From positions 310,001 through 374,000 of the forward strand of contig JAEUUG010000015.1 in the NCBI GenBank assembly GCA_016787565.1: 64,000 nucleotides of DNA, in the 5' to 3' direction. The first letter of the stretch is position 1, and each line of letters begins with the position of its first letter. The translations under genes were made by a program, and so were the position numbers. The notes under the pieces were generated by a model, which saw only the letters and a program-made list of their open reading frames with translations, was not told where the DNA came from and searched no databases. This document shows positions 45,801 to 54,900 of the stretch, one piece after another. The DNA comes from Cyclobacteriaceae bacterium (lineage in GTDB: Bacteria > Bacteroidota > Bacteroidia > Cytophagales > Cyclobacteriaceae).

Positions 45801-46137
45801 CCCAGATATTATCACCACCACCTGCATCACTGGTGAAGGAAATAAATTTTCCGTCAGGACTAAACCGGGGCTGGATTTCAAACGGCAATCCGGTGCGAAG
45901 TGGTTGTGCCTCACCACCGTTGATGGACACTTTGTAGATATCACCCAGCATATCAAAAACAATCTCTTTACCATCCGGACTAACATCGATATTCATCCAG
46001 GTGCCTTCGGTAGTCGAAAGTTTTACTTCTTTAAAGCTCCAGTTTCCGGGAGGATTGGAAACATCCCATTTCTTTTCCTGTGCCTCACTCAAAGCAATCA
46101 GGCCTGCTGCCAATAGCACGGTAAAAAGTATGCGCAT
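42853..46137 (-). CDS. Secreted amidohydrolase with N-terminal TolB-like propeller
   Basis: A 1094-residue protein. A signal peptide (FTVLLAAGLIALSEA) is followed by TolB/WD40-like beta-propeller repeats, several with SPDGK or FSPDGxxI (about 40-650). The C-terminal amidohydrolase barrel begins with VPEGRIVLRGARI, has metal ligands in LVDVHAHLGNF (about 716), a Lys in SVKSYNQP (about 811), GHTGIEHN, and ends GSLKVGKLADLVVLDQNPLENI. Periplasmic relatives hydrolyse cyclic amides or dipeptides; the substrate is unknown. It lies between two MacB-type permeases on the same strand. It has no obvious terminator behind it. Confidence 0.87.
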   Translation of the reverse strand: MRILFTVLLAAGLIALSEAQEKKWDVSNPPGNWSFKEVKLSTTEGTWMNIDVSPDGKEIVFDMLGDIYKVSINGGEAQPLRTGLPFEIQPRFSPDGKFISFTSDAGGGDNIWVMKRDGKEPRQVTKEDFRLLNNAIWTPDGNYLIARKHFTSQRSLGAGEMWMYHVTGGSGIQLTKRKNDQQDVNEPSLSPDGKYLYYSEDVYPGGFFQYNKDPNSQIYVIKRYDLTTGDIQEITGGPGSAFRPQVSRDGKKLAFVKRVREKTVLFVHDLQTGAEKPLYDNLSKDQIEAWAIFGAYTGFNWMPDNAAIVIWSKGKIKKIDVNTLQVTDIPIQVNTTIKIADALHFKNEAFTESFTSKVIRHAVTSPDGKMIVFNAMGYLWKKSIPNGTPVRVTNSSDFEFEPSFSPDGNEIVFATWNDVSSGAIVRLNMKAKDVKPVKITSQQSIYRTPSFSPDGSKIVFVREGGNTHQGFTNTKEPGIYWMPSKGGEMIKVKNDGAYPKFNRDGSRIYFQTGGYFFGNLTKTLKSVKTDGSDERTILTSKYANRLVPSPDDKWVAFTQLHQAFVATMPQIGQTIDLDSKTNSFPVSQISRDAGINLHWSADSKRIFWTLGDEYFSNDLKNRFKFLDRAPDTIPPIDSVGVKINLAVKADVPEGRIVLRGARIISMEGQEVIEDGTLIIFKNKIEAIGKNSDVPIPAGAKLYDVKGKTIIPGLVDVHAHLGNFRYGLSPQKQWEYYANLAYGVTSAHDPSSNSEMIFSQSEMIKAGKMVGPRIFSTGIILYGADGDFKAVINNVNDARSAIRRTKAFGAFSVKSYNQPRREQRQQVIQASRELGIQVVPEGGSTFYHNMSMIMDGHTGIEHNIPVTSVYKDVITLWSNSKTGYTPTLIVNYGGLNGENYWYQHTNVWENEKLLAFTPRAIIDSRSRHRTMAPEKEYENGHILVSQDCKALSDAGVKVNLGAHGQLQGLGAHWELWMLAQGGMSNHEALRSATINGAHYLGMNEQIGSLKVGKLADLVVLDQNPLENIQNSNSVVYTMVNGRMYEAATLNEIGNYDRKRSSFFWEQNGYNQNFPWHEESQSFQHMHCSCFGFHQD

Positions 46138-46171
46138 ATCAAATTCGTTAGGTTAACAATTCGAAAGTAAA

Positions 46172-46199
46172 AAAGGTCACAGAATAATCCGTGACCTTT
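46172..46199 (-). terminator. Terminator behind the permease gene at 46222
   Basis: AAAGGTCAC-ggattattct-GTGACCTTT on the minus strand, a 9-bp stem followed by TTTTTT. It lies between the stop of the permease gene and the start of the amidohydrolase gene, so these two are probably not one simple transcript. Confidence 0.82.
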
Positions 46200-46221
46200 C
46201 ATCAAATCATCGTAGCCACAC

Positions 46222-47484
46222 CTATGTAGCGCGAATGGCAATAACGGGATCTAATCGAGCCGCCATGGCAGCAGGTACAATACCGGAAACTAGTCCGATA
46301 GCTGAGGAGACACCCAGACCCAATGCAATATTCTTTACGGTTAGGGTAACCACGAGACTTCCCATGGGAATAAACGTGATCAAGTACACCAGGAATAAAC
46401 CAGCCATTCCACCAATCAGGCTGAGGAAAATTGCTTCAAACAAAAATTGAAACAGAACAAAGTAATTCTTGGCACCGAGTGATTTCTGTAACCCGATCAC
46501 ACTCGTTCGTTCTTTCACGGAAACAAACATGATGTTGGCAATTCCGAAACCGCCAACCAAAATAGAAAACCCGCCAATGATCCATCCTGCAAAACTGAGT
46601 ATATCGAAGACACCACTGACCAAACTCATAAAGGCTTCAGGACGATTCAGAGCAAAATTATCCTTTTCGTTAGGCTTTAATCCCCTGCGCACGCGCAGCA
46701 GTCCGCGGATTTCATTTTCAAGTTCAACCAAACCAATATCAGATTCTACACCTTTTACACCAATATCTGATCCTAGTTCATTCCACCGGCCAGAGCCGGT
46801 TTGAAATAACTTGCGAAAAGACTGATACGGTATGATGACATTGAAATCATTCGTGGTTTTACCCAAAAAACTCTGGCCTTCTCGCTTGATCACACCCACC
46901 ACAACATAGCGAAGATTACGAATCTTTACATGTTTCCCGATGGCTTCTTCTCCATTCGGAAAGAGCGCCTGTGCCACTTCAAAACCCAATACGGCTACAT
47001 TTCTTCCGCCTTCAATTTCATCAAGCGTCATGTAACGACCCAGCTCTACGTTGATCTCAAATAGCTGATCATAATTTTGCGATCCTCCAATCAATTGCAC
47101 TTGCCCGATACTATTGCTTTCACGTTTGATAACCTGTCCACCCCGATCGGCAAATACCGCTATGTTAGAGCTGTTTTTAAGGGTGGACTGCAGGAATTTA
47201 AACTCATTATAGGATGGATTCGGTCGATTCCAATATTCCCACCATTTGAACTCTTCACCTTGGCCAGGGAAAGGCCACTTGCCCACATAAATCACACCCG
47301 ACCCTAAAAAACTTAGACTATCCTTGATGTTTTTCTCTAATGAATCGACAATCGTTAAGACCGCAACAATGGCGAAAATACCCACCGTAACTCCTAATAA
47401 GGAAAGGATAGTTCGCAACAAATTTGATTTGAGCGCCCTCCAGGCAAATCGGAAACTCTCGTAAATCTGACGTAATGTATACAT
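46222..47484 (-). CDS. MacB-type ABC transporter permease
   Basis: A 420-residue relative of the permease at 41504. It has an N-terminal helix with LLRTILSLLGVTVGIFAIVAVLT, a periplasmic domain (about 45-285), then WIIGGFSILVGGFGIANIMFVSVKERTSVIGLQKSLGA and two further helices, and ends in AARLDPVIAIRAT. It is a FtsX/MacB permease probably in the inner membrane. No ATPase or fusion protein is adjacent. The upstream region (47485-47683) holds the queA promoter on the other strand. Confidence 0.87.
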   Translation of the reverse strand: MYTLRQIYESFRFAWRALKSNLLRTILSLLGVTVGIFAIVAVLTIVDSLEKNIKDSLSFLGSGVIYVGKWPFPGQGEEFKWWEYWNRPNPSYNEFKFLQSTLKNSSNIAVFADRGGQVIKRESNSIGQVQLIGGSQNYDQLFEINVELGRYMTLDEIEGGRNVAVLGFEVAQALFPNGEEAIGKHVKIRNLRYVVVGVIKREGQSFLGKTTNDFNVIIPYQSFRKLFQTGSGRWNELGSDIGVKGVESDIGLVELENEIRGLLRVRRGLKPNEKDNFALNRPEAFMSLVSGVFDILSFAGWIIGGFSILVGGFGIANIMFVSVKERTSVIGLQKSLGAKNYFVLFQFLFEAIFLSLIGGMAGLFLVYLITFIPMGSLVVTLTVKNIALGLGVSSAIGLVSGIVPAAMAARLDPVIAIRAT

Positions 47485-47600
47485 CGCTAGGGTTTAAAAC
47501 TGTGAATCCGAAGGTTAGTCGGTAACTCCAAACGTAAATTACTCTCTTACAGACTTAAAAAAACGATTTTTTGTTACACTTTTTAAAAAAAACGGGGTCA

Positions 47601-47634
47601 TTTGTCGCAAACGCCATTTGTCACCTTATTTTTG
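47601..47634 (+). promoter_or_regulatory. Promoter of queA
   Basis: TTTG (47601-47604), a 22-base spacer and TATTTTTG (47627-47634) fit the Bacteroidota -33/-7 consensus. The queA ATG is 50 bases downstream at 47684. Confidence 0.65.
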
Positions 47635-47683
47635 CAACCGCTTAAAAATTTACCCTTTCATGGGAATACTTTGTCCATAAAAT

Positions 47684-48730
47684 ATGAAGCTATCTGAATT
47701 CAAATTCGAACTCCCCCAAAACCTTATTGCCAACCGACCTTCCGAAAACCGCGATGAATCCCGTTTGATGGTTCTTCACCGCGACTCAGGCAAAATTGAG
47801 CATAAGATTTTTAAGGATATTGTGGAGTATTTCGGAAATGGCGACATCCTGGTAGGAAATGACACAATGGTTTTTCCAGCCCGGCTGTATGGACGCAAAG
47901 AAAAAACAGGTGCAAAAATTGAAGTTTTCCTGTTGCGCGAACTCAATGCTGAAATGCACCTGTGGGATGTTCTCGTTGATCCTGCACGTAAAATACGAGT
48001 AGGTAATAAACTGTATTTTGGCAATGGCGATCTGGTTGCCGAAGTGATTGATAATACAACTTCGCGCGGCAGAACAATTCGTTTTCTTTTTGATGGCGAC
48101 TCGGAAGCATTTGATAAAGTGATTGAAACATTAGGCGAAACACCACTTCCCAAGTACATTAAAAGAAAAGTAGAAGCTGACGATAAAGAACGCTTTCAAA
48201 CTATTTTCGCCAAGAATAAAGGCGCAGTCTCTGCACCTACTGCCGGACTTCACTTTACCAAGCAATTGGTAAAGAGATTACAGCTGAAAGGAGTTGATAT
48301 GTCCTTCATCACGTTACACATCGGTTTGGGAACCTTCCGCGCAGTAGACGTAGAAGATCTGACAAAGCACAAAATGGATTCTGAGAATTTTATTGTCGGG
48401 CCGGAAGTGGTTAATGTGGTCAATAAAGCACTTGATGATAAGAAAAAAGTCTGCGCTATTGGCACCACCACCATGCGCGCGCTTGAATCAGCTGTTTCGG
48501 CCAACAACAGGTTGAAACCTAAAGAAGGCTGGACCGACAAATTTATATTCCCTCCCTATGACTTCAAGATCTGTAACTCCATGATCACCAATTTCCATAT
48601 GCCGGAATCAACGTTGCTGATGATGACAGCTGCTTTCGGAGGATTTGATCTGGTGATGGAGGCCTACAAGGTTGCTCGGAAAGAAAAATATAAGTTCCTG
48701 ACGTATGGTGACGCCATGCTGATTGTTTAA
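47684..48730 (+). CDS. queA: tRNA S-adenosylmethionine ribosyltransferase-isomerase
   Basis: A 348-residue QueA. It starts with [29 protein letters not shown] and has the conserved [25 protein letters not shown], the AGLHFTKQL segment, and the C-terminal [28 protein letters not shown]. QueA transfers and isomerises the ribosyl group of SAM to 7-aminomethyl-7-deazaguanine in tRNA, making epoxyqueuosine. The length is normal. No other queuosine gene is in the window. Confidence 0.95.
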   Translation: MKLSEFKFELPQNLIANRPSENRDESRLMVLHRDSGKIEHKIFKDIVEYFGNGDILVGNDTMVFPARLYGRKEKTGAKIEVFLLRELNAEMHLWDVLVDPARKIRVGNKLYFGNGDLVAEVIDNTTSRGRTIRFLFDGDSEAFDKVIETLGETPLPKYIKRKVEADDKERFQTIFAKNKGAVSAPTAGLHFTKQLVKRLQLKGVDMSFITLHIGLGTFRAVDVEDLTKHKMDSENFIVGPEVVNVVNKALDDKKKVCAIGTTTMRALESAVSANNRLKPKEGWTDKFIFPPYDFKICNSMITNFHMPESTLLMMTAAFGGFDLVMEAYKVARKEKYKFLTYGDAMLIV

Positions 48731-48745
48731 CAATCACATTACACG

Positions 48746-48994
48746 TTACAACTGCTTGGTGAGGTAGAGGAAGAGCGAGATGGCCACCGGGTAAAGTAAA
48801 AAATACTGCGGTGTTGCTCCGAAAAAATTAAAGAACATTCCGAAAGGAGCCAACAGCAACATGATTCCCCCAATCATGATGGTTGCTTTCTTTGATCGCG
48901 CCATCGGCTCTTTCGCCACATGGAGGAGTTTGTAGATTAAGAAGGTTACCACCACAACATTAAAAAGCAAAAGAAGAAACCTGAAGAAAACCAT
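48746..48994 (-). CDS. Small hydrophobic protein
   Basis: An 82-residue protein with two to three hydrophobic helices (FFRFLLLLFNVVVVTFLIYKL, IMIGGIMLLLAPFGMFFNFFG and a final one) and a short basic loop (RSKKAT). I do not recognise the family. I choose ATG 48994 over GTG 49021. It is convergent with queA (16 bases from its stop) and divergent from ispD, so coding status rests only on the good membrane pattern. Confidence 0.5.
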   Translation of the reverse strand: MVFFRFLLLLFNVVVVTFLIYKLLHVAKEPMARSKKATIMIGGIMLLLAPFGMFFNFFGATPQYFLLYPVAISLFLYLTKQL

Positions 48995-49002
48995 GCTCCT
49001 CG

Positions 49003-49010
49003 TATTTTTG
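49003..49010 (+). promoter_or_regulatory. -7 element upstream of ispD
   Basis: TATTTTTG matches TAnnTTTG and lies 32 bases before the ispD GTG. A matching -33 element is not clear. Confidence 0.4.
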
Positions 49011-49041
49011 CGAACGCTCACTTAAATGTAACCCTAAGCAC

Positions 49042-49719
49042 GTGAATTTAAAAGAATATGCATTGATCGTTGCCGGTGGTAAAGGAACCCGCATCAAAAG
49101 CAAGGTACCTAAACAGTTTTTAGAACTGCAGGGACTTCCTATATTAATGCATACCATCGAAGCTTTCTTCCGGTATTCTGAAAACATACGTATCGTTTTG
49201 GTATTGCCTGAAGATGATTTCGAAACCTGGGAAGTGCTTTGCCGAAAACATCATTTCACCCGACCTCTTGTACTTCAAAAAGGTGGTGACTCCCGCTTTC
49301 AATCGGTTAAAAACGGATTGGATAAAATTGAAGGAGAAGGATTAGTTGCCATCCATGACGGTGTTCGCCCACTGGCTAGTGAAGACATTATTGGCGCCTC
49401 CTTCAGACTGGCAGCCGTTCATCAGTCGGCTGTTGCAGCCGTACGGTTAAAAGAGTCTATTCGGATGACCGACCAGGACAATACAAAAGCCGTTGACCGA
49501 TCACGGTTCAGGCTCATTCAAACTCCACAAACATTTACTGTGCAACTGATAAAGAATGCATATCAGATGAAAGAGGATTCTAGCCTGACGGATGACGCCA
49601 GTGTTGCCGAACGTGCAGGGCACACCATTTGTTTATTTGAAGGAAGCTACGAGAATATTAAAATCACCACACCCGAAGATCTTATCATTGCCGAGGCCCT
49701 GATGAAACAAAAAAGCTGA
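49042..49719 (+). CDS. ispD: 2-C-methyl-D-erythritol 4-phosphate cytidylyltransferase
   Basis: A 225-residue IspD. The nucleotide motif is VAGGKGTRIKSKVPKQFLEL, followed by LPILMHTIEAF, GGDSRFQSVKNGLDKI, AIHDGVRPL, and the C-terminal TDDASVAERAGHTICLFEGSYENIKITTPEDL. It couples MEP to CTP to give CDP-ME in the non-mevalonate isoprenoid pathway. It starts at GTG 49042, supported by family alignment of the first strand. No other MEP-pathway gene is adjacent. Confidence 0.95.
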   Translation: MNLKEYALIVAGGKGTRIKSKVPKQFLELQGLPILMHTIEAFFRYSENIRIVLVLPEDDFETWEVLCRKHHFTRPLVLQKGGDSRFQSVKNGLDKIEGEGLVAIHDGVRPLASEDIIGASFRLAAVHQSAVAAVRLKESIRMTDQDNTKAVDRSRFRLIQTPQTFTVQLIKNAYQMKEDSSLTDDASVAERAGHTICLFEGSYENIKITTPEDLIIAEALMKQKS

Positions 49720-49763
49720 CTATACGGCCAGCTCTTTCAGTTGTATTTCAAATTCTTGATTCC

Positions 49764-49985
49764 CTAATATTCATCTTCATTAAAGAAGAAGTCTTCTTTG
49801 GTGGGATAATCCGGCCAAATCTCTTCAATGCTTTCGTAGGGCTGCCCGTCATCTTCAAGTTCCTGAAGATTCTCGACAACTTCTAAGGGAGCACCCGAAC
49901 GAATAGAGTAGTCAATCAACTCATCTTTGGTTGCCGGCCATGGCGCATCTTCCAGGTAAGAGGCAAGTTCAAGGGTCCAATACAT
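49764..49985 (-). CDS. DUF2795 domain protein
   Basis: A 73-residue acidic protein with MYWTLELASYLEDAPWPATKDELIDYSIRS and LEVVENLQELEDDGQPY, followed by EEIWPDYPTKEDFFFNEDEY. This is the small DUF2795 form common in Bacteroidota. The role is unknown. The start is preceded by a good Shine-Dalgarno-like AGGAGG on the minus strand (cctcct at 49996-50001). It is convergent with ispD. Confidence 0.78.
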   Translation of the reverse strand: MYWTLELASYLEDAPWPATKDELIDYSIRSGAPLEVVENLQELEDDGQPYESIEEIWPDYPTKEDFFFNEDEY

Positions 49986-50164
49986 AATTTTAGTCCTCCT
50001 TTAATTTTCCGCAAAAATAGAATTAATTAGCCCATAGTCAATAGACAGTCGTCCATAGTTTCAAAATCAAAAAAGTAACCCTTTTTCAAAAAGGCAATCC
50101 CTACCCCATACTATGCACTATGGACTAAAAACGCCATATTTGCGCCTTCATTATAAAAAAAACC

Positions 50165-51847
50165 ATGGCTGACGAAAAGATTATTTTCTCGATGGCTGGG
50201 GTAAATAAAATTTACCCGCCCAGTAAACAGGTTCTTAAGAATATCTACTTGTCTTTTTTCTATGGCGCCAAAATTGGCGTGCTAGGCTTAAACGGATCGG
50301 GTAAATCATCTCTCCTTCGCATTATTGCCGGTATCGACAAAGAGTTTCAGGGTGAGGTGGTATCCGATCTCAGCTTTTCTGTAGGATTACTCGAACAGGA
50401 ACCTCAGCTCGATAAAACCAAAACAGTAAAAGAAATAGTTGAAGAAGGAGCAAGTGAAGTGGTTGCCCTGCTTAAAGAGTTTGAAGCCATCAATGAAAAG
50501 TTTGCTGACCCGGCTCTCATGGACGACCCGGATGCGATGGATAAACTGATAGCCAAGCAAGGTCAGGTTCAGGAAAAACTGGATGCTGCCAATGCCTGGG
50601 AATTAGATAACAAACTCGAGCGCGCCATGGATGCTTTACGCTGTCCGCCATCGGATGCAAAAATTGAATACTTGTCGGGTGGTGAAAAACGAAGAGTGGC
50701 ATTGTGTCGGCTTCTGTTGCAAGAGCCTGATGTTTTGTTACTGGATGAACCTACCAACCACTTGGATGCTGAATCCGTTGATTGGCTGGAGCAACATTTA
50801 AAACAATATAAAGGAACGGTTATCGCGGTAACCCACGATCGTTACTTTTTAGATAACGTAGCCGGATGGATTCTTGAACTGGATCGTGGTGAAGGTATTC
50901 CCTGGAAAGGAAATTATTCATCCTGGCTGGATCAGAAGCAAAAGCGCTTAGCTCAGGAAGAAAAAACCGAATCAAAACGACAGAAAGCACTGGGGCGTGA
51001 GTTGGAGTGGGTGCGCATGAATCCGAAAGGAAGACAGGCGAAAGGAAAAGCCCGTTTGAATTCGTATGAAAAACTATTGAGTGAGGAAACAAAAGAGAAG
51101 GAAGAAAAACTGGAGCTCTTTATTCCTCCCGGACCCCGCCTGGGAAATAAAGTTATCGAAGCAAGTGGTGTAGCAAAAGCGTATGGCGACAAACTTCTAT
51201 ACGAGAACCTCAACTTCAGTTTACCACCGGCCGGTATTGTTGGCATTATCGGACCAAACGGTGCCGGTAAAACAACACTCTTCAAAATGATTACCGGCAA
51301 AGAAAAACCTGATGCCGGAACATTTTCAGTCGGTGAAACGGTGCAGATTGCCTATGTGGATCAGGAGCATGATGATTTAAACCCGGAGGATACCGTTTGG
51401 CAAGCCATCACCGGAGGTAATGAACTGATTTCCATCGGAGGAAAAGAAATGAACTCCCGTGCCTATGTCGGTAAGTTCAACTTCGGTGGCAACGATCAAC
51501 AAAAGAAAGTAAAGGAACTTTCTGGTGGTATGCGAAACCGCGCACACCTGGCCATAGCATTAAAGCAAGGCGGAAATTTGTTGTTACTGGATGAGCCTAC
51601 CAACGACCTGGACGTAAACACGCTGCGTGCATTGGAAGAAGGTTTGGAAAACTTTGCCGGTTGTGCCGTGATTATCTCTCACGACCGCTGGTTCCTCGAC
51701 AGAGTGTGTACGCATATTTTAGCTTTTGAAGGCGACTCACAAGTATTCTGGTATGAAGGTACCTTCAGTGAATATGAGGAAAACAAAAAGAAACGGTTGG
51801 GTGATGATCAGCCACACCGGATCCGTTATAAAAAACTGGTGAAGTAA
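50165..51847 (+). CDS. ettA: Energy-dependent translational throttle protein EttA
   Basis: A 560-residue ABC-F protein. It has two ATPase domains: Walker A at GLNGSGKSS (41-49) and GPNGAGKTT (about 364), signatures LSGGEKRRVAL and LSGGMRNRAHLA, Walker B LLLDEPTNHLD and LLLDEPTNDLD. The inter-domain linker with WVRMNPKGRQAKGKARLNSYEKL and the short arm match EttA (YjjK). It binds the ribosomal E-site and gates entry into elongation according to the ADP/ATP ratio. It is a single gene with a strong terminator. Confidence 0.95.
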   Translation: MADEKIIFSMAGVNKIYPPSKQVLKNIYLSFFYGAKIGVLGLNGSGKSSLLRIIAGIDKEFQGEVVSDLSFSVGLLEQEPQLDKTKTVKEIVEEGASEVVALLKEFEAINEKFADPALMDDPDAMDKLIAKQGQVQEKLDAANAWELDNKLERAMDALRCPPSDAKIEYLSGGEKRRVALCRLLLQEPDVLLLDEPTNHLDAESVDWLEQHLKQYKGTVIAVTHDRYFLDNVAGWILELDRGEGIPWKGNYSSWLDQKQKRLAQEEKTESKRQKALGRELEWVRMNPKGRQAKGKARLNSYEKLLSEETKEKEEKLELFIPPGPRLGNKVIEASGVAKAYGDKLLYENLNFSLPPAGIVGIIGPNGAGKTTLFKMITGKEKPDAGTFSVGETVQIAYVDQEHDDLNPEDTVWQAITGGNELISIGGKEMNSRAYVGKFNFGGNDQQKKVKELSGGMRNRAHLAIALKQGGNLLLLDEPTNDLDVNTLRALEEGLENFAGCAVIISHDRWFLDRVCTHILAFEGDSQVFWYEGTFSEYEENKKKRLGDDQPHRIRYKKLVK

Positions 51848-51866
51848 TTTATTAGAATAAAATATT

Positions 51867-51903
51867 AAGAGGGTACTTTTTGTGGAAGTACCCTCTTTTG
51901 TTT
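51867..51903. terminator. Two-way terminator between ettA and the tricorn-like gene
   Basis: AAGAGGGTACT-ttttgtgga-AGTACCCTCTT is an 11-bp perfect stem with a T-run on the plus strand (TTTTG TTT). It terminates ettA and, because the stem begins after A-rich sequence, probably also the convergent gene. Confidence 0.85.
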
Positions 51904-54900
51904 CTACCGTTTCGTACTGATTTGTTTCAGCAACTCTTCCACCGCGACTTTTAGTTGTTCATCCGTTCCGTTGGCAATCCAATCAGGTGGGTTGTTCACC
52001 AGAATATCCGGAACAGCCGGACCAAGTTCCTGGTTTTTATCGGTAGCCTTTGTGTACCAGCCACGGAAAGGCAGCCGCACAAAAGATCCATCCACCAACG
52101 GCCTGCCTCCGGTTGAAATAACAGAACCATTTGTTGGTACACCAACCAGTTTTCCGATGCCCAATGTTTTGTATGCATGCGAAAATATTTCTGCATTGGA
52201 ATAACTTCCCTCATTACACAATGCAATAGAAGGTTTCATCCACGGAGAATAGATCAGTCGTTCACCGGTAGGATAGTAATCCCTAAATTTTGTCTTCTCT
52301 CGCTCCGGATTATCGCTCGCACCGCGTGGGATGGTGTACGCATGCTGTTTGTAATTGAGCACGGCCATGAGGTAATCTGTTGTTGATCCTCCGCCATTGT
52401 AGCGAACATCCACCACTAAACCCTCCTTTCCATAACCTGCTGCCTGAAGTTCACGCTCAAACACTTCAAAACTCGGCATGCTCATCGCCTGGATGTGGAT
52501 GTAACCCAGCTTTCCATTTGAAAATTTATCGACTAGTTTTTTGCGGTCCTTCACCCATTCTTCATACATGAGCTGTCGCACGGAACTCACCGGACGAACA
52601 GCCACTTCTCTGCTTTTTCCATCAGCACCTGAGACAGTTAACAGCAGACGATCATCGACTTTCATGTTTAGCGTATTGTAAAAATTTTCTGAAAGACTAA
52701 CGGGCTGACTGTCAATGGCCGTAATCACATCATTGACAACCAGTTTTGAAGCGACCTTATCAACCGGTGAATTTGGAATAACACGAATCACTTTCATACC
52801 CTCTTTCACCGGTACTAATTCGGCACCCAGCATACCGGTTGCATCTTTTTGCGTTTCAGCCTGCACGGGTGTGGTCAGAGCCATGTGACTTGAGTTTAAT
52901 TCGCCCAGCAAATAGTTAAACATGTCACGGAAATCTTCGTTGGTACTGGCCATCACACAAAGCTCCTTATATTTTGTACGGAGTGCATTCCAGTCCTTGC
53001 CATGAAACTGCGGATCATAAAATCCATCGCGGATAGTACGCCAGGCTTCCTCAAAAATCTGGTTGCGCTCAGCTGTGTAGTCGATTTGCTGTTTGACAAC
53101 GTAGGGAAGTGTTTCGGTTTTTTCTCCTTTGATATCGATTCGGCTAAGCGACCCTCCTGTTTTCAGGTAATACAGGTACTTGCCTTCACGATCCATCAAA
53201 ACACTGGAAGGATTAGAACCACTTTTGGTTAATTCTTTTAAATCCTTTCCATTCCATTTTATACTATACAAGTCGCGGCCTTTTGCCGTACTGCTTTCGG
53301 CTGTATAAAAAAATGTTTCGCCATCTTTTGCAATGATGAGATTACCTTCATTACCAGAGAAACTGGTAACCTGAACAACACGCTCATGAATATTTTCAAA
53401 ATCAATTTTTAGAGGTTTCTTCTTCTCATCCTTCTTATCCTTATCAGCGGGTTTATCCGGTTTATCATCCGCAGCATCTTCCCAATCCTGTCGCGATTTT
53501 TCCCAATCTTCCTTCTTTAACCATATAAACCAGGCATCGTTGTTCCGATTGTTGCGGGCAGAAATAAACCCAAGCTTTGAGCCATCGGCACTCCAACACG
53601 GCTGACCGTCATAACGCGGATGCATACTCACATTAACGGGTTTACTGGAGTTGTCTGCAGCGTGAATAAATACCTCTTCATTAAAGTATAAATCTTCCAG
53701 GGTGTAAGCCAGCCACGAATTATCCGGACTCCATTTTATTCCTTCGGGAGAAGCCCAGCCATCCAGTAATATTTTTTCATTGGTGATTTTTCCGTCTGGA
53801 GAAATATCACAAACCACCAGCGTGCCCCGGCCGCGAACGTACGCCAGTTTCTTTCCATCACCGGAAACAACCAATGAGGATTCGTCCTGGCTGGATTTTG
53901 TCACCCGAATGACCTGATGCTTCAGCGACTTAAAAATGTTGGATTGTTGTGAGTCTGCTGATTTCACCATGTAAATCTCAAAATTATTGTCCTCGCGATC
54001 GGATGTGAACAAGGCAATGGAATCATTCATCCAGGTTACATTCATTTCGCGGAAAGGATTATTTGAAATATTCTCGGTACTGCTTTTTTCCTTATTTGCT
54101 TCTTTCACATACGCTTCACCACGCAACCCTAGCGCCAGCAATTTGCCGTTTGGAGATACATCATATTCGTTCACTTCGCTAGTCGCTGTTTTATTCACAA
54201 CAGGATCGAAGCGTGCATCGGCACCCATTTGAATGGCTACTTTTTGAATCGATTTTGAATTGGTGTTCATCAAATAAATAGCTTTATCTCGTTCCAGTAC
54301 GATGGTCTTACCATCCAATGAGATAGAGAAGTACCGAATAGAGTGGTCATTGTAGTTTGTCAGTTGCTCGGGTGCACCTACAGGTTTACCATTTTCGTCA
54401 AGCGTAAGCTTGTAAAGATTATTTCTACCGGAGTTGGTACTCAAAAAATAAAGCGTTCGGTTATCACCCCATCGCGGTAAGATGTCGTTGGCATCAAATG
54501 CTGTGATTTTTGTAAACGATTTGATTTTGGTATCAAACAACCAGATGTCGCGGTTAGAAGATCCGCGATAATCTTCCCGAAAGATCGGATTAATATCACC
54601 CCGTGTAAAGGCCAAAAATCTACCATCAGGGGAATACATTGGATCAAACCCAACGGCATCCAATATCCGTGATTCAGTCCCTCCTGTTGGTGCGATGGCA
54701 TATACTTCCAGCGGTCGTTCAATTTGTTGAAACTCACGTGATGTTGAAAACAAAATGTTCCCCGCGTTGCTCCAACTGGAAATATTGTCGGCACTGGAAT
54801 GATACGTTAAACGCTTTGCGATTCCCCCTTCTGTGGGGATAACAAAAATATCGTTGTTGCCGTACCGCGCTCCTGAAAACGCAATGCTTTTTCCGTCCGG

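Noticed and set aside
45055-46116. Long open frame (353 codons) on the plus strand inside the amidohydrolase gene
   Set aside because: It is antisense to a well-supported propeller-amidohydrolase gene, has no family-like features, and such long shadow frames are common opposite biased coding sequence.
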